A DNA stretch of 32,306 nt from positions 1 through 32,306 of the forward strand of contig JABSSD010000014.1 in the NCBI GenBank assembly GCA_013214575.1, in the 5' to 3' direction. This stretch comes from Paracoccaceae bacterium (GTDB lineage: Bacteria > Pseudomonadota > Alphaproteobacteria > Rhodobacterales > Rhodobacteraceae). This document shows, piece by piece, positions 17,591-24,939 of the stretch (position 1 is the first letter of the stretch; the number at the start of each line of letters is the position of its first letter). Below the pieces are notes generated by a model. That model was not told where the DNA came from and searched no databases. It saw only the letters and a program-made list of their open reading frames with translations. The position numbers were made by a program, and so were the translations under genes.

Positions 17591-18151
17591 CTAGTTGCCT
17601 CGCAGTAAAGCAGCCACACCGGTCCGAGCCACTTCGACCAGACCCAGCGGCCGCATCAGATCGGCAAAGGCGTCGATCTTGTCAGGCGCGCCGGTGATTT
17701 CAAACACAAAGCTGGTCAGGGTGCTGTCGACAACATTGGCGCGAAAAATATCGGCCAAGCGCAGGGCCTCGACCCGCTTTTCGCCTTCCCCAGCCACCTT
17801 GAAGATGGCCAGTTCCCGCTCCACTGTGGTGCCTTCTACGGTCAGGTCATGCACCTCACGCACCGTTACAATGCGGCCCAGCTGGGCTTTGATCTGCTCG
17901 ATAACCTGGGGAGTGCCCTTGGTGACAATGGTGATGCGGCTCAGGTGGCCGGTATGGTCCACTTCGGCGACGGTCAGGCTTTCGATGTTGTAACCACGGC
18001 CGGCGAACAAGCCGATGACACGGGCCAGGACACCGGGTTCGTTTTCGACCAAAACCGCAAGCGTGTGCCGCTCCTGCACGTCCGAAAACGTCGGGCGCAG
18101 ATTATAGGCGGAATGCCGGGTCGAGCCTTTTTTGATGTGTAGGGCAGACAT
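17591..18151 (-). CDS. ilvH: acetolactate synthase small (regulatory) subunit
   Basis: The 186-residue regulatory subunit activates acetolactate synthase and makes it sensitive to valine feedback. An ACT domain runs from about residue 28 to 100 (HTLAVLVENEPGVLARVIGLFAGRGYNIESL), and the C-terminal ALS_ss_C domain ends near residue 180 (GLVEVARTGVAALLRG). A 25-residue N-terminal tail precedes the ACT domain. AAGGGA upstream supports ATG 18151. It lies 78 bp after ilvB on the same strand, and that gap contains two perfect palindromes. Confidence 0.95.
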   Translation of the reverse strand: MSALHIKKGSTRHSAYNLRPTFSDVQERHTLAVLVENEPGVLARVIGLFAGRGYNIESLTVAEVDHTGHLSRITIVTKGTPQVIEQIKAQLGRIVTVREVHDLTVEGTTVERELAIFKVAGEGEKRVEALRLADIFRANVVDSTLTSFVFEITGAPDKIDAFADLMRPLGLVEVARTGVAALLRGN

Positions 18152-18179
18152 ATATAGTCCCTTTCGGTTCTTCGTGACC

Positions 18180-18223
18180 CGGAAAATTCGAATTTTCCGA
18201 GCCGTTTTCTAAGTAGAAAACGG
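18180..18223 (-). repeat. twin perfect palindromes between ilvB and ilvH
   Basis: CGGAAAATTCGAATTTTCCG at 18180-18199 is a perfect 20-bp palindrome. Three bases away, CCGTTTTCTA (18202-18211) and TAGAAAACGG (18214-18223) form a perfect 10-bp dyad around two bases. Both would be RNA hairpins in the ilvB-ilvH transcript. Neither has a following T-run. A role in mRNA processing, stability or subunit ratio is inference. Confidence 0.9.
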
Positions 18224-18229
18224 GTCTGG

Positions 18230-19981
18230 TTAAACCAGCACCGCACCGCCGGCCTGAATGGCGCCTTCGGTATCGGCCTCACCCAGTAGCATTTCATTAT
18301 GTGCCTTGCCCGATGGGATCATCGGGAAGCAGTTTTCGTGTTTGGTCACCAGGCAGTCAAAAATCACCGGGCCGTCATACTCGAGCATCTCCATGATGGC
18401 GTCATCCAGATCAGCAGGGTCCGAGCAGCGGATGCCCTTGGCGCCAAAGGCCTCGGCCAGTTTGACAAAGTCGGGCAGGGATTCGGACCAGGACTGCGAA
18501 TAGCGCGATCCGTGCAGCAATTCCTGCCACTGGCGGACCATGCCCAGGCGTTCGTTATTGAGGATGAACTGTTTCACCGGCAGCTTATACTGCATGGCGG
18601 TGCCCATTTCCTGCATGTTCATCAGCCACGAGGCCTCGCCCGCGACGTTGATCACCAGCGCGTCTGGATGCGCCACCTGCACCCCGATCGAGGCGGGGAA
18701 GCCATAGCCCATGGTGCCCAAGCCACCCGATGTCATCCAGCGATTGGGATCCTCAAAATTCAGGTACTGGGCGGCCCACATCTGGTGCTGGCCCACCTCG
18801 GTGGTGATGTAACGGTCGTATTTCTTGGTCAGGGCCTCCAACCGCTGCAAAGCGTATTGTGGCTTGATGATCTTTTCATCCTTGGCAAACTTCAGGCAAT
18901 CCACCTTGCGCCATTCATCAATCTGACGATTCCAGGACACCACCGCCTCGGTATTGGTCTTGCGGCCGCGTGATTTCCAGACCTTCAGCAGGTCTTCGAG
19001 CACATGGCCAACGTCGCCGACAATTGGAATATCAATGCGAACAATCTTGTTGATCGACGAGGGGTCGATGTCGATGTGCGCCTTGGTGGAGTTCGGCGAG
19101 AAGGAGCTCAGAACACCGGTGATCCGGTCGTCAAAACGCGCCCCGATGTTGATCATCAGATCGCAGTCGTGCATCGCCATGTTGGCCTCGTACAGCCCGT
19201 GCATCCCCAGCATCCCCAGCCAATTTTTGCCCGAGGCCGGATAGGCGCCCAGCCCCATCAGGGTGGAGGTGATTGGAAAGCCGGTGGCGTCGACCAATTC
19301 ACGCAACAGCTGGCCGGCTGCGGGACCCGAGTTAATGACCCCGCCGCCGGTATAGAACACCGGGCGTTCGGCTTTTTCCAGGGCTTCGACCAGTTCGGTG
19401 ATCGAGGTCAGGTCGCCCTTGACCGATGGCTGGTAATGGGACGCCGAGGGTTTGGGGCCGCAGTAGGTGCCAGTGGCAAACTGCACGTCTTTGGGGATGT
19501 CGATCAGGACAGGTCCGGGGCGGCCAGAGGTGGCGACATGAAAGGCCTCGTGCAATACACTCGCCAGTTTTTCGGTGTCCTTGACCAGCCAGTTATGCTT
19601 GGTGCAGGGGCGGGTGATGCCAATGGTGTCGGCCTCTTGAAAGGCATCGGATCCGATCATGAAACTGGGGACTTGCCCGGTCAGAACAATGATCGGGATC
19701 GAATCCAGCAGCGCATCGGTCAAGCCGGTCACTGCGTTGGTGGCGCCGGGGCCCGAGGTGACCAGGGCGACACCCGGCTTGCCGGTGGAGCGGGCATAGC
19801 CCTCGGCCGCATGGACCGCGCCCTGTTCGTGGCGCACCAGAATGTGCTGGATGTCATTTTGCTGAAAAATTGCGTCATAGATCGGTAGGACAGCACCGCC
19901 GGGGTATCCAAATACTGTGTCCACACCCTGATCCTTCAGAGCCTGAATCACCATTTTTGCACCGGTCATCTCACGTGTCAT
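18230..19981 (-). CDS. ilvB: acetolactate synthase large (catalytic) subunit
   Basis: This 583-residue ThDP- and FAD-dependent enzyme makes acetolactate or acetohydroxybutyrate in Val/Leu/Ile synthesis. Three domains are visible. The Pyr domain has VRHEQGAVHAAEGYARSTGK, with the catalytic Glu. The central domain runs about 195-330. The PP domain has NVAGEASWLMNMQEMG and ILNNERLGMVRQWQ. The ThDP-binding motif reads GEAS where GDGS or GDAS is usual, a conservative Asp-to-Glu change at a metal ligand; ancestral or functional status is unclear. ATG 19981 has GGAG eight bases upstream. Longer in-frame starts (20029, 20062) fall in the attenuator and are unlikely. Expression is probably set by the upstream attenuator. 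ilvH follows. Confidence 0.96.
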   Translation of the reverse strand: MTREMTGAKMVIQALKDQGVDTVFGYPGGAVLPIYDAIFQQNDIQHILVRHEQGAVHAAEGYARSTGKPGVALVTSGPGATNAVTGLTDALLDSIPIIVLTGQVPSFMIGSDAFQEADTIGITRPCTKHNWLVKDTEKLASVLHEAFHVATSGRPGPVLIDIPKDVQFATGTYCGPKPSASHYQPSVKGDLTSITELVEALEKAERPVFYTGGGVINSGPAAGQLLRELVDATGFPITSTLMGLGAYPASGKNWLGMLGMHGLYEANMAMHDCDLMINIGARFDDRITGVLSSFSPNSTKAHIDIDPSSINKIVRIDIPIVGDVGHVLEDLLKVWKSRGRKTNTEAVVSWNRQIDEWRKVDCLKFAKDEKIIKPQYALQRLEALTKKYDRYITTEVGQHQMWAAQYLNFEDPNRWMTSGGLGTMGYGFPASIGVQVAHPDALVINVAGEASWLMNMQEMGTAMQYKLPVKQFILNNERLGMVRQWQELLHGSRYSQSWSESLPDFVKLAEAFGAKGIRCSDPADLDDAIMEMLEYDGPVIFDCLVTKHENCFPMIPSGKAHNEMLLGEADTEGAIQAGGAVLV

Positions 19982-20029
19982 CTGCTTTGCTCCATTGACG
20001 TCGTCTGTGTCTTCAAATTCATTGCGCAT

Positions 20030-20058
20030 AAAAAAAGCCCCCGATTTTTGTCGGAGGC
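20030..20058 (-). terminator. attenuator terminator upstream of ilvB
   Basis: On the minus strand an 8-bp stem (arms 20051-20058 and 20037-20044, one G-U pair) with loop CAAAAA is followed by seven T residues (20030-20036). It lies after the leader peptide and 49 bp before the ilvB start codon. Its 5' arm overlaps the antiterminator segment (20057-20065), so the two hairpins exclude each other. Confidence 0.9.
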
Positions 20059-20099
20059 GCATGGGTTCGAAAATGGTTTACCGTTACCGGCCCATGCGC
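20057..20099 (-). promoter_or_regulatory. antiterminator hairpin of ilvB attenuator
   Basis: On the minus strand GCGCATGGG (20099-20091), at the end of the leader ORF, is perfectly complementary to CCCATGCGC (20065-20057). The pairing could extend by GGA (20107-20105) with TCC (20055-20053) across a small internal loop, which would invade the terminator's 5' arm. A ribosome at the leader stop codon would cover the first segment and let the terminator form. A ribosome stalled on the Ile/Val/Leu codons would leave it free. Confidence 0.8.
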
Positions 20100-20131
20100 T
20101 TGGTTCCTACGATGATGACTAGGGTGATCAT
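20084..20131 (-). CDS. ilvB leader peptide (attenuator)
   Basis: The 15-codon frame encodes MITLVIIVGTKRMGR. Six of codons 2-8 specify Ile, Leu or Val, the end products of the pathway encoded just downstream. It has a good ribosome binding site (AAAGGAG) and starts about 23 bases from the inferred transcription start. Its stop lies 25 bases before the terminator's 5' arm. Branched-chain leader peptides are established for ilvBN and ilvGMEDA in enterobacteria, and I recall attenuation reported for Caulobacter ilvBN. This frame is far too well placed and biased to be chance. Confidence 0.92.
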   Translation of the reverse strand: MITLVIIVGTKRMGR

Positions 20132-20160
20132 TGTCCCTGGCTCCTTTTGCGTTGAAGGCG

Positions 20161-20189
20161 ACATTATGGAGGGTCGCCGGGGGCGTCAA
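20161..20189 (-). promoter_or_regulatory. sigma70-type promoter of ilvB leader
   Basis: On the minus strand TTGACG (20189-20184) and TAATGT (20166-20161) are separated by 17 bp. An overlapping CATAAT (20168-20163) at 15 bp is an alternative -10. The inferred start is near 20154, giving a leader of about 170 bases before ilvB. Confidence 0.75.
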
Positions 20190-20406
20190 CAGGTAATTGG
20201 GTCGAATCCGGGTTGAAATTTGACATTTTGTTGCGCTAGCGGGTGGCTTTGTGAAATATTCGCGAAAATCAGCTCTGAATCCCGGTTGAATGTGACTCGG
20301 GTTGCGATGCTTTGGCCCCGGCCGGTGCCAATAACAAAGTGCAATCGGCTCTGGGTGACGTTTCCGCCAGGTGATTTCGGCGATGTGAAAGCGGAGAGAT
20401 CTGGGC

Positions 20407-21051
20407 CTACAGTCCGGCGCCGGTTCCCTGCAGCACCCCATGCTCCAGCGCATAGCGGGTCAGACCGGCGGTGGAACTGATGCCAAGTTTGCGCTTGATG
20501 TTTTTGCGGTGGGTCTCAACCGTGCGCACCGAGATATCAAGCACCAGAGCAACTTCTTTGTTGGACTTTCCCTGTGCCAGTTCCAGTAGAATGGTCTGTT
20601 CGCGGGTTGTCAGGGACTCGCGGGTGTTTCCGTCTTTTGGCTCCAGTGAGCCTTTTGCGCCGGTGCAGAGGTATTTCTTGCCCTGCATGACGGCGTCGAT
20701 GGCCAGCTTGATCTCGTCGGTGGGCACATCCTTGAGAATATAGCCCATGGCGCCATGGCTGAGAGCACTAGAGATGTATTCTGGGCTGTTATGCATTGTC
20801 AGGATCAGGATGCGCGTGGCTGGGGCCCGTTCCAGCAGGATCTCGGTGGCGCTGAGACCCCCGAGTTCGGGCATGTTCAAGTCCATCAGGATCACGTCCG
20901 GAGCCAGCTCCGCAGCGCGGTTGACGGCCTCTCGTCCGTTGTTCAATGTGCCGACAACTTCGATGTCGTCATAGGTCTCTAGGATGGATTGAATTCCCTC
21001 GGCGACCATCGGATGATCATCCACTATCAGCACGCGAATTGGTTTGGTCAT
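20407..21051 (-). CDS. NarL/FixJ-family response regulator
   Basis: The 214-residue protein has an N-terminal receiver domain with acidic pair Asp11-Asp12, phosphoacceptor Asp57 (ILMDLNMPE) and Lys107 (YILKDV). Its C-terminal LuxR-type HTH includes LTTREQTILLELAQGKSNKE and ISVRTVETHRKNIKRKLG. It should bind DNA when phosphorylated. ATG 21051 follows GGGGAA; an in-frame GTG at 21063 adds four residues. It lies 49 bp after the histidine kinase gene on the same strand, so the two form a cognate pair. The nearby divergent TRAP operon is the obvious candidate target. ilvB lies downstream on the same strand but has its own promoter. Confidence 0.92.
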   Translation of the reverse strand: MTKPIRVLIVDDHPMVAEGIQSILETYDDIEVVGTLNNGREAVNRAAELAPDVILMDLNMPELGGLSATEILLERAPATRILILTMHNSPEYISSALSHGAMGYILKDVPTDEIKLAIDAVMQGKKYLCTGAKGSLEPKDGNTRESLTTREQTILLELAQGKSNKEVALVLDISVRTVETHRKNIKRKLGISSTAGLTRYALEHGVLQGTGAGL

Positions 21052-21100
21052 CAGTTTCCCCACATAGATATGGCGCGATTCAGGTCCCGGATTCTCGGCG

Positions 21101-22528
21101 CTATTGCACCTGGCTGGAGTCGGTGCCGCCGCCGGGCGGCAGCAAGTGACTTAACGGCAGTCGGGCTTCGATCACCGTGCCGCCTTGGGAGCCACGTGAT
21201 GACAGAATGCGCAGGGTGCCGTCAAGCTGTTCGATCCGTTCCTGCATATTGCGCAGCCCGATGCCTGAGCCGCTGCGGTCCTGTTGCGGGGGTAAACCGG
21301 TGCCATTGTCGGTGATGCGCATGGTGGCCCCTTTGGCGTGGCCGCGCAGGTCCATAGTGACATGCGTGGCGTTGGCATGGCGTTCGATATTTGTCAGCGC
21401 CTCTTGGGCGATGCGATACAGCGCGATCTTGCTGTTCTGGTCCAGCCGGTTGCTGAAAACCACGGTGCTGAATTCGGTTTCGATACCAGTGCGGGCTGCA
21501 AAATCACTGGTCAGCGCCTTCAGCGCAGGTCCAAGGCCCAGATCGTCGAGCACACCGGGGCGCAGATCGCGGCTGATCCTGCGGACTTCGGAGATTGCGG
21601 TGCCCAGGTAGTCGAGCCCCTTGTCCAGCGGTGGCAGCACCCGGTCATGTTCGCCGCGGGCCATGCGGCGGCGCGCATTGTCCAGCGCAAAGCGCACCCC
21701 AACCAGGATCTGGCTGATCCCGTCATGCAATTCCCGCGCAACCCGGCCGCGCTCTTCTTCCTGTGCGTCGAACACCCGCTGTGTCAGCTCTTTCAGCTTG
21801 GCGTCCGCCAGCCGTCGTTCGCGGATGTTCAGCATCATCCCCGAGGCAAACACCACAATCAGCGCCATCAGGGCAATGGCGCCAATGTAGACAAAGGTGC
21901 GTTGCACCCGCGTCTTGACCTCGGCGCGGGCGGCGGCCACCGAGGCCAGCACATCGTCGATGAAAACCCCGGTGCCAACCGCCCATTGCCAATCCTGCAG
22001 GCCAACCACATAGGCCACCATCTGGGCGGATTCTCCGGTCGAGGGTTTTTGCCACATGAAGCTGTGCCAGCCCGCCCCCTGGCGCGCCAGCCGGATGAAT
22101 TCATCCACCACGGGCACCCCGTTTTCATCGGTCAGGCCGGCCCAGTTCTTATTGATGAACTCGGTCTGACGCGGGCTGACCAGATTGGTGCCATCATAGT
22201 CATAAACAAAGAAAAACCCGTCGGTTCCGTAGATCATCGCCGACAGGATCTGCGTCACTTGCGTTTTGGCGGCGGCGTCGTCGGGCTGGGCGCGGCCATA
22301 GATAAAGGAAAATCCATTGCGGGCCTGGGTGACATAGTTTCTCAGCTCCGCCTTCTTGGCCTCCAGCAACTGGTGTTCCAGCGCCTGTATTTCGCGCTCG
22401 GCCAGGGCGCGGGATTGATAGGCCACCAGAACCGCGATCGCCGTCACCGCGATGACCAGAGGTATTGTCGCCAGCAGGGACAGCTTCTGGGCGTAATTTG
22501 GACGAATGAGGGGACGGAGCAGGCGCAT
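21101..22528 (-). CDS. Cache-domain NarX-type sensor histidine kinase
   Basis: The 475-residue protein has a membrane span near 17-37 and a periplasmic single-Cache domain (about 45-195). Its core reads GTDGFFFVYDYDGTNLVSP and continues to QDWQWAVGTGVFIDDV. A second span (about 212-232) follows, then a HisKA_3 domain with phospho-acceptor His268 (RELHDGISQILVG), and a HATPase_c domain (ITDNGTG, GSGIGLRNMQERIE). This is the sCache_2 type, whose known ligands are mostly small carboxylates; that is family knowledge, not shown here. No strong ribosome binding site precedes ATG 22528. The gene diverges from the TRAP operon across 261 bp and precedes its response regulator. Confidence 0.92.
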   Translation of the reverse strand: MRLLRPLIRPNYAQKLSLLATIPLVIAVTAIAVLVAYQSRALAEREIQALEHQLLEAKKAELRNYVTQARNGFSFIYGRAQPDDAAAKTQVTQILSAMIYGTDGFFFVYDYDGTNLVSPRQTEFINKNWAGLTDENGVPVVDEFIRLARQGAGWHSFMWQKPSTGESAQMVAYVVGLQDWQWAVGTGVFIDDVLASVAAARAEVKTRVQRTFVYIGAIALMALIVVFASGMMLNIRERRLADAKLKELTQRVFDAQEEERGRVARELHDGISQILVGVRFALDNARRRMARGEHDRVLPPLDKGLDYLGTAISEVRRISRDLRPGVLDDLGLGPALKALTSDFAARTGIETEFSTVVFSNRLDQNSKIALYRIAQEALTNIERHANATHVTMDLRGHAKGATMRITDNGTGLPPQQDRSGSGIGLRNMQERIEQLDGTLRILSSRGSQGGTVIEARLPLSHLLPPGGGTDSSQVQ

Positions 22529-22674
22529 GAGGCGAATCGATACGCAATTGATCGCCAGAAATCAAAGCCCGGATGAATTTTTATGTCCAAATAAGTACGA
22601 AAGCCGCACAGGTGGCGGCAGGCAGACATATTATTGCGTATGAATTGCAGTTTTTGGTCAGAAAAGACCGGATC

Positions 22675-22690
22675 TACGCAGTACTAGGTA
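22675..22690. promoter_or_regulatory. possible operator between kinase and TRAP operon
   Basis: TACGCAGTACTAGGTA contains a near-symmetric core (AGTACT) flanked by TAC and GTA. It sits in the 261-bp divergent gap and resembles the dyads bound by LuxR-type response regulators. This is a guess from position and symmetry; no other copies are visible for comparison. Confidence 0.25.
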
Positions 22691-22789
22691 TTCACATCGA
22701 ATGCGCCAAGGCTAGGCTGTCCGAACTTGTATCGACCCGTCCGGCCTTTGGCTCAGGACAATCTAAATAATCTGGGAGGAATAACACTA

Positions 22790-23872
22790 ATGGATCGTCG
22801 TTCATTTCTAAAAACCACTGCACTTGGCGGCACCGCTGCAGCCGCCACCACTCTGGCCGCACCGGCCTATGCCCAGGGTAAGCGTACCCTGACCATGGTG
22901 ACCTCTTGGGGTCGTGGCCTGGCAGGTGTTTTTGACGCAGCCCAGCACGTTGCAGACAGCATCAATGCCATGTCCGATGGCAGCCTGACCGTTGAAATCA
23001 AAGCCGCAGGCGAGCTGGTTGGCGCGTTTGAAGTGTTTGACGCCGTGTCTTCGGGCCAGGCTGACATGTATCACTCGGCTGATTACTACTATGTCGGTCA
23101 GCATCCTGCCTATGCATTCTTCACCTCGGCTCCATTTGGTATGACCGCTCAGGAACTTCTGAACTGGTATCACCATGGTGGAGGTCAGCAATTTCACGAC
23201 GAGCTGGGCCAGATATTTGGTCTGAAGCCGTTCCTGGCTGGTAACACAGGTGGTCAGGCCGGTGGCTGGTTCAACAAAGAGATTAATGGTCCAGAAGACT
23301 TTAACGGTCTGAAGTTCCGTATGCCGGGTCTGGGCGGCAAAGCGCTGGGTAAACTGGGTGCTTCCGTACAGAACATTCCGGGTTCCGAAGTGTATCAGGC
23401 GCTGGCCTCGGGCGCCATCGACGGCACCGAGTGGATCGGTCCTTGGGCGGATGAAAAGGCTGGTTTCCAGGAAATCACCAAGACCTATTACACCGCTGGC
23501 TTCCATGAGCCGGGTGCAGGTCTGACGCTGGCCACCAACCTCGACGTGTTCGAGAGCCTGTCGCCAGCTCACCAGAAGATCATCGAAGTTGCTGCTGGTG
23601 ACACCCACCAGTGGAACCTGGCTCAGTTCCTGAACAACAACGGTGCGGCGCTGCAGCGTCTGCAGGCCGGTGGCGTTAAGGTTCTTGAATTCCCTGACTC
23701 GGTCTGGGATGCCTTCGGCAAGGCCTCGGCTGAGGTGATGGCTGAGAACATGGACGACGAGTTGTTCAAGAAGATCAGCGACAGCTACACGGCTTCGATG
23801 AAGGCTTCTTCGTCCTGGCTGAAGCAGTCTTCGGGCACCTATACGGCACAGCGCGACCGCGTTCTGGGCTGA
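22790..23872 (+). CDS. TRAP transporter solute-binding protein, TakP-like (DctP family)
   Basis: This 360-residue periplasmic binding protein delivers a carboxylate substrate to a TRAP transporter. It starts with a Tat-like signal (DRRSFLKTT, cleavage near AYA-Q at 28). Residues Gln156 (NTGGQAGGWF), Glu214 and Trp215 (GTEWIGPWADEK) match, even in numbering, those that bind the cation and substrate in R. sphaeroides TakP, a 2-oxoacid binder. A 2-oxoacid such as pyruvate is the best guess for the ligand. GGGAGGA at 22774-22780 supports ATG 22790. The gene leads an operon with two membrane subunits, separated from them by a hairpin. Codon use is more biased than in its neighbours, consistent with high expression. 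Confidence 0.93.
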   Translation: MDRRSFLKTTALGGTAAAATTLAAPAYAQGKRTLTMVTSWGRGLAGVFDAAQHVADSINAMSDGSLTVEIKAAGELVGAFEVFDAVSSGQADMYHSADYYYVGQHPAYAFFTSAPFGMTAQELLNWYHHGGGQQFHDELGQIFGLKPFLAGNTGGQAGGWFNKEINGPEDFNGLKFRMPGLGGKALGKLGASVQNIPGSEVYQALASGAIDGTEWIGPWADEKAGFQEITKTYYTAGFHEPGAGLTLATNLDVFESLSPAHQKIIEVAAGDTHQWNLAQFLNNNGAALQRLQAGGVKVLEFPDSVWDAFGKASAEVMAENMDDELFKKISDSYTASMKASSSWLKQSSGTYTAQRDRVLG

Positions 23873-23894
23873 ATCGTCTGACGTCAACCACTTG

Positions 23895-23922
23895 GATCCT
23901 CCGCGCTCGCGGGGGATCTTTT
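23895..23922 (+). terminator. intra-operon hairpin after TRAP binding-protein gene
   Basis: A stem of ten or eleven pairs (GATCCTCCGC at 23895-23904 with its partner at 23909-23918, one G-U pair) is followed by TTTT (23919-23922). It sits 22 bases past the stop of the binding-protein gene and 65 before the small permease gene. Partial termination here would make much more binding protein than permease. Confidence 0.85.
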
Positions 23923-23986
23923 ATCAATTGCAGCAGGCAGGATGGCGGGACAGCCAGACCACTGCTGACAATCATCCGGGGGCAAA

Positions 23987-24922
23987 ATGCAGGAAGATAG
24001 TAGCATCTCCTTGTCAGGAATATTCGGCGGGCTCTTTGACGGGCTCTGGTGGCTGGTGCACAATATTGGCATGGCCTTTTACAACTTTGGCTATGCGGTC
24101 AGCCATCCGCAGCTTTGGCTGGACTGGTCAGACAAACAGTCGGTTATGCGCTTTGTCTATTATGGCGCCTCGGTTGAATTCTTTTTTGTGGCCTTCACCA
24201 GCTTTCTGGTTCTGACCGCTATCGGGCTGTACTACCGCGGCTTCATGTGGGGCATGGTGCGTGGGCTGGAAGGCTTCGCCAATACTCTGGGTCGGTTCTT
24301 TGCCTGGGCTGGACTGTTGATGGTGATACAACAAATCATCATCGTGTTCATCCAGCGGGTGTTTGCGCGGCCTGACATGAGTTTTGGTTTTGGCATTCCA
24401 CTGCAGATGGACATCAGCTGGTTTGCGGAAGAGCTGAAACTATACAACGCCTTGGTGGTTTGTCTCTGCGCCACTTACACCTTTGTTCAGGGCGGTCACG
24501 TGCGCGTTGATCTGGTCTATGCCGGTGTGAGTTACCGCACCAAGAAGGTGATCGACATGACCGGCTCGCTGATCTTCATGATGCCGACGGCGGTGTTGAT
24601 CTGGCTGTACGGCTGGTTCTTCCTGTGGCGGCATCTGATTGTGCCGAACCCCTCGGCCAGTGATACGCTGGAACGGCTGCTGAATAAATCGCGCGCGTTG
24701 CGCTGGAACGTTGAGACCATCGGGTTCAGCCCGAACGGATTTAACGGCTACTTCCTGTTCAAAATCCTGCTGGTGTCATTTGCCGGAATGGTATTCCTGC
24801 ATGCAATTGCCTTCTTCTACCGCTCGTTCCTCGAATGTGTGGAAGGTCAGGGCAGTGAAGGTAAATACCTCGACAAGGACAGCCTTGGCGAGGGCGAAGA
24901 AGCCTATGAAGGCGCTCATTAA
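23987..24922 (+). CDS. TRAP transporter small permease subunit (DctQ family), long form
   Basis: The protein has 311 residues, against roughly 160-220 for most DctQ proteins. It has at least four clear membrane spans (about 58-82, 92-116, 150-172 and 180-205), a soluble insert (about 215-250), a further span near 260-282 and an acidic tail (GSEGKYLDKDSLGEGEEAYE). With the large subunit it forms the membrane part of a sodium-driven carboxylate importer. The start ATG 23987 follows GGGGG. It is 17 bp from the large permease gene. The extra length is probably normal for this TRAP subtype and does not look like a fusion. Confidence 0.88.
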   Translation: MQEDSSISLSGIFGGLFDGLWWLVHNIGMAFYNFGYAVSHPQLWLDWSDKQSVMRFVYYGASVEFFFVAFTSFLVLTAIGLYYRGFMWGMVRGLEGFANTLGRFFAWAGLLMVIQQIIIVFIQRVFARPDMSFGFGIPLQMDISWFAEELKLYNALVVCLCATYTFVQGGHVRVDLVYAGVSYRTKKVIDMTGSLIFMMPTAVLIWLYGWFFLWRHLIVPNPSASDTLERLLNKSRALRWNVETIGFSPNGFNGYFLFKILLVSFAGMVFLHAIAFFYRSFLECVEGQGSEGKYLDKDSLGEGEEAYEGAH

Positions 24923-24939
24923 TCTAAAGGACAGCGGAT

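Noticed and set aside
19982-20062. N-terminal extension of ilvB up to 20062
   Set aside because: It would be translated through the attenuator terminator and has no family similarity; ATG 19981 has a proper ribosome binding site.
21338-22576. 412-codon + strand open frame
   Set aside because: It is antisense to the histidine kinase gene, which has full domain support.
22808-23887. 359-codon minus-strand open frame
   Set aside because: It is antisense to the TRAP binding-protein gene, has no recognisable domain, and results from that gene's biased third positions.
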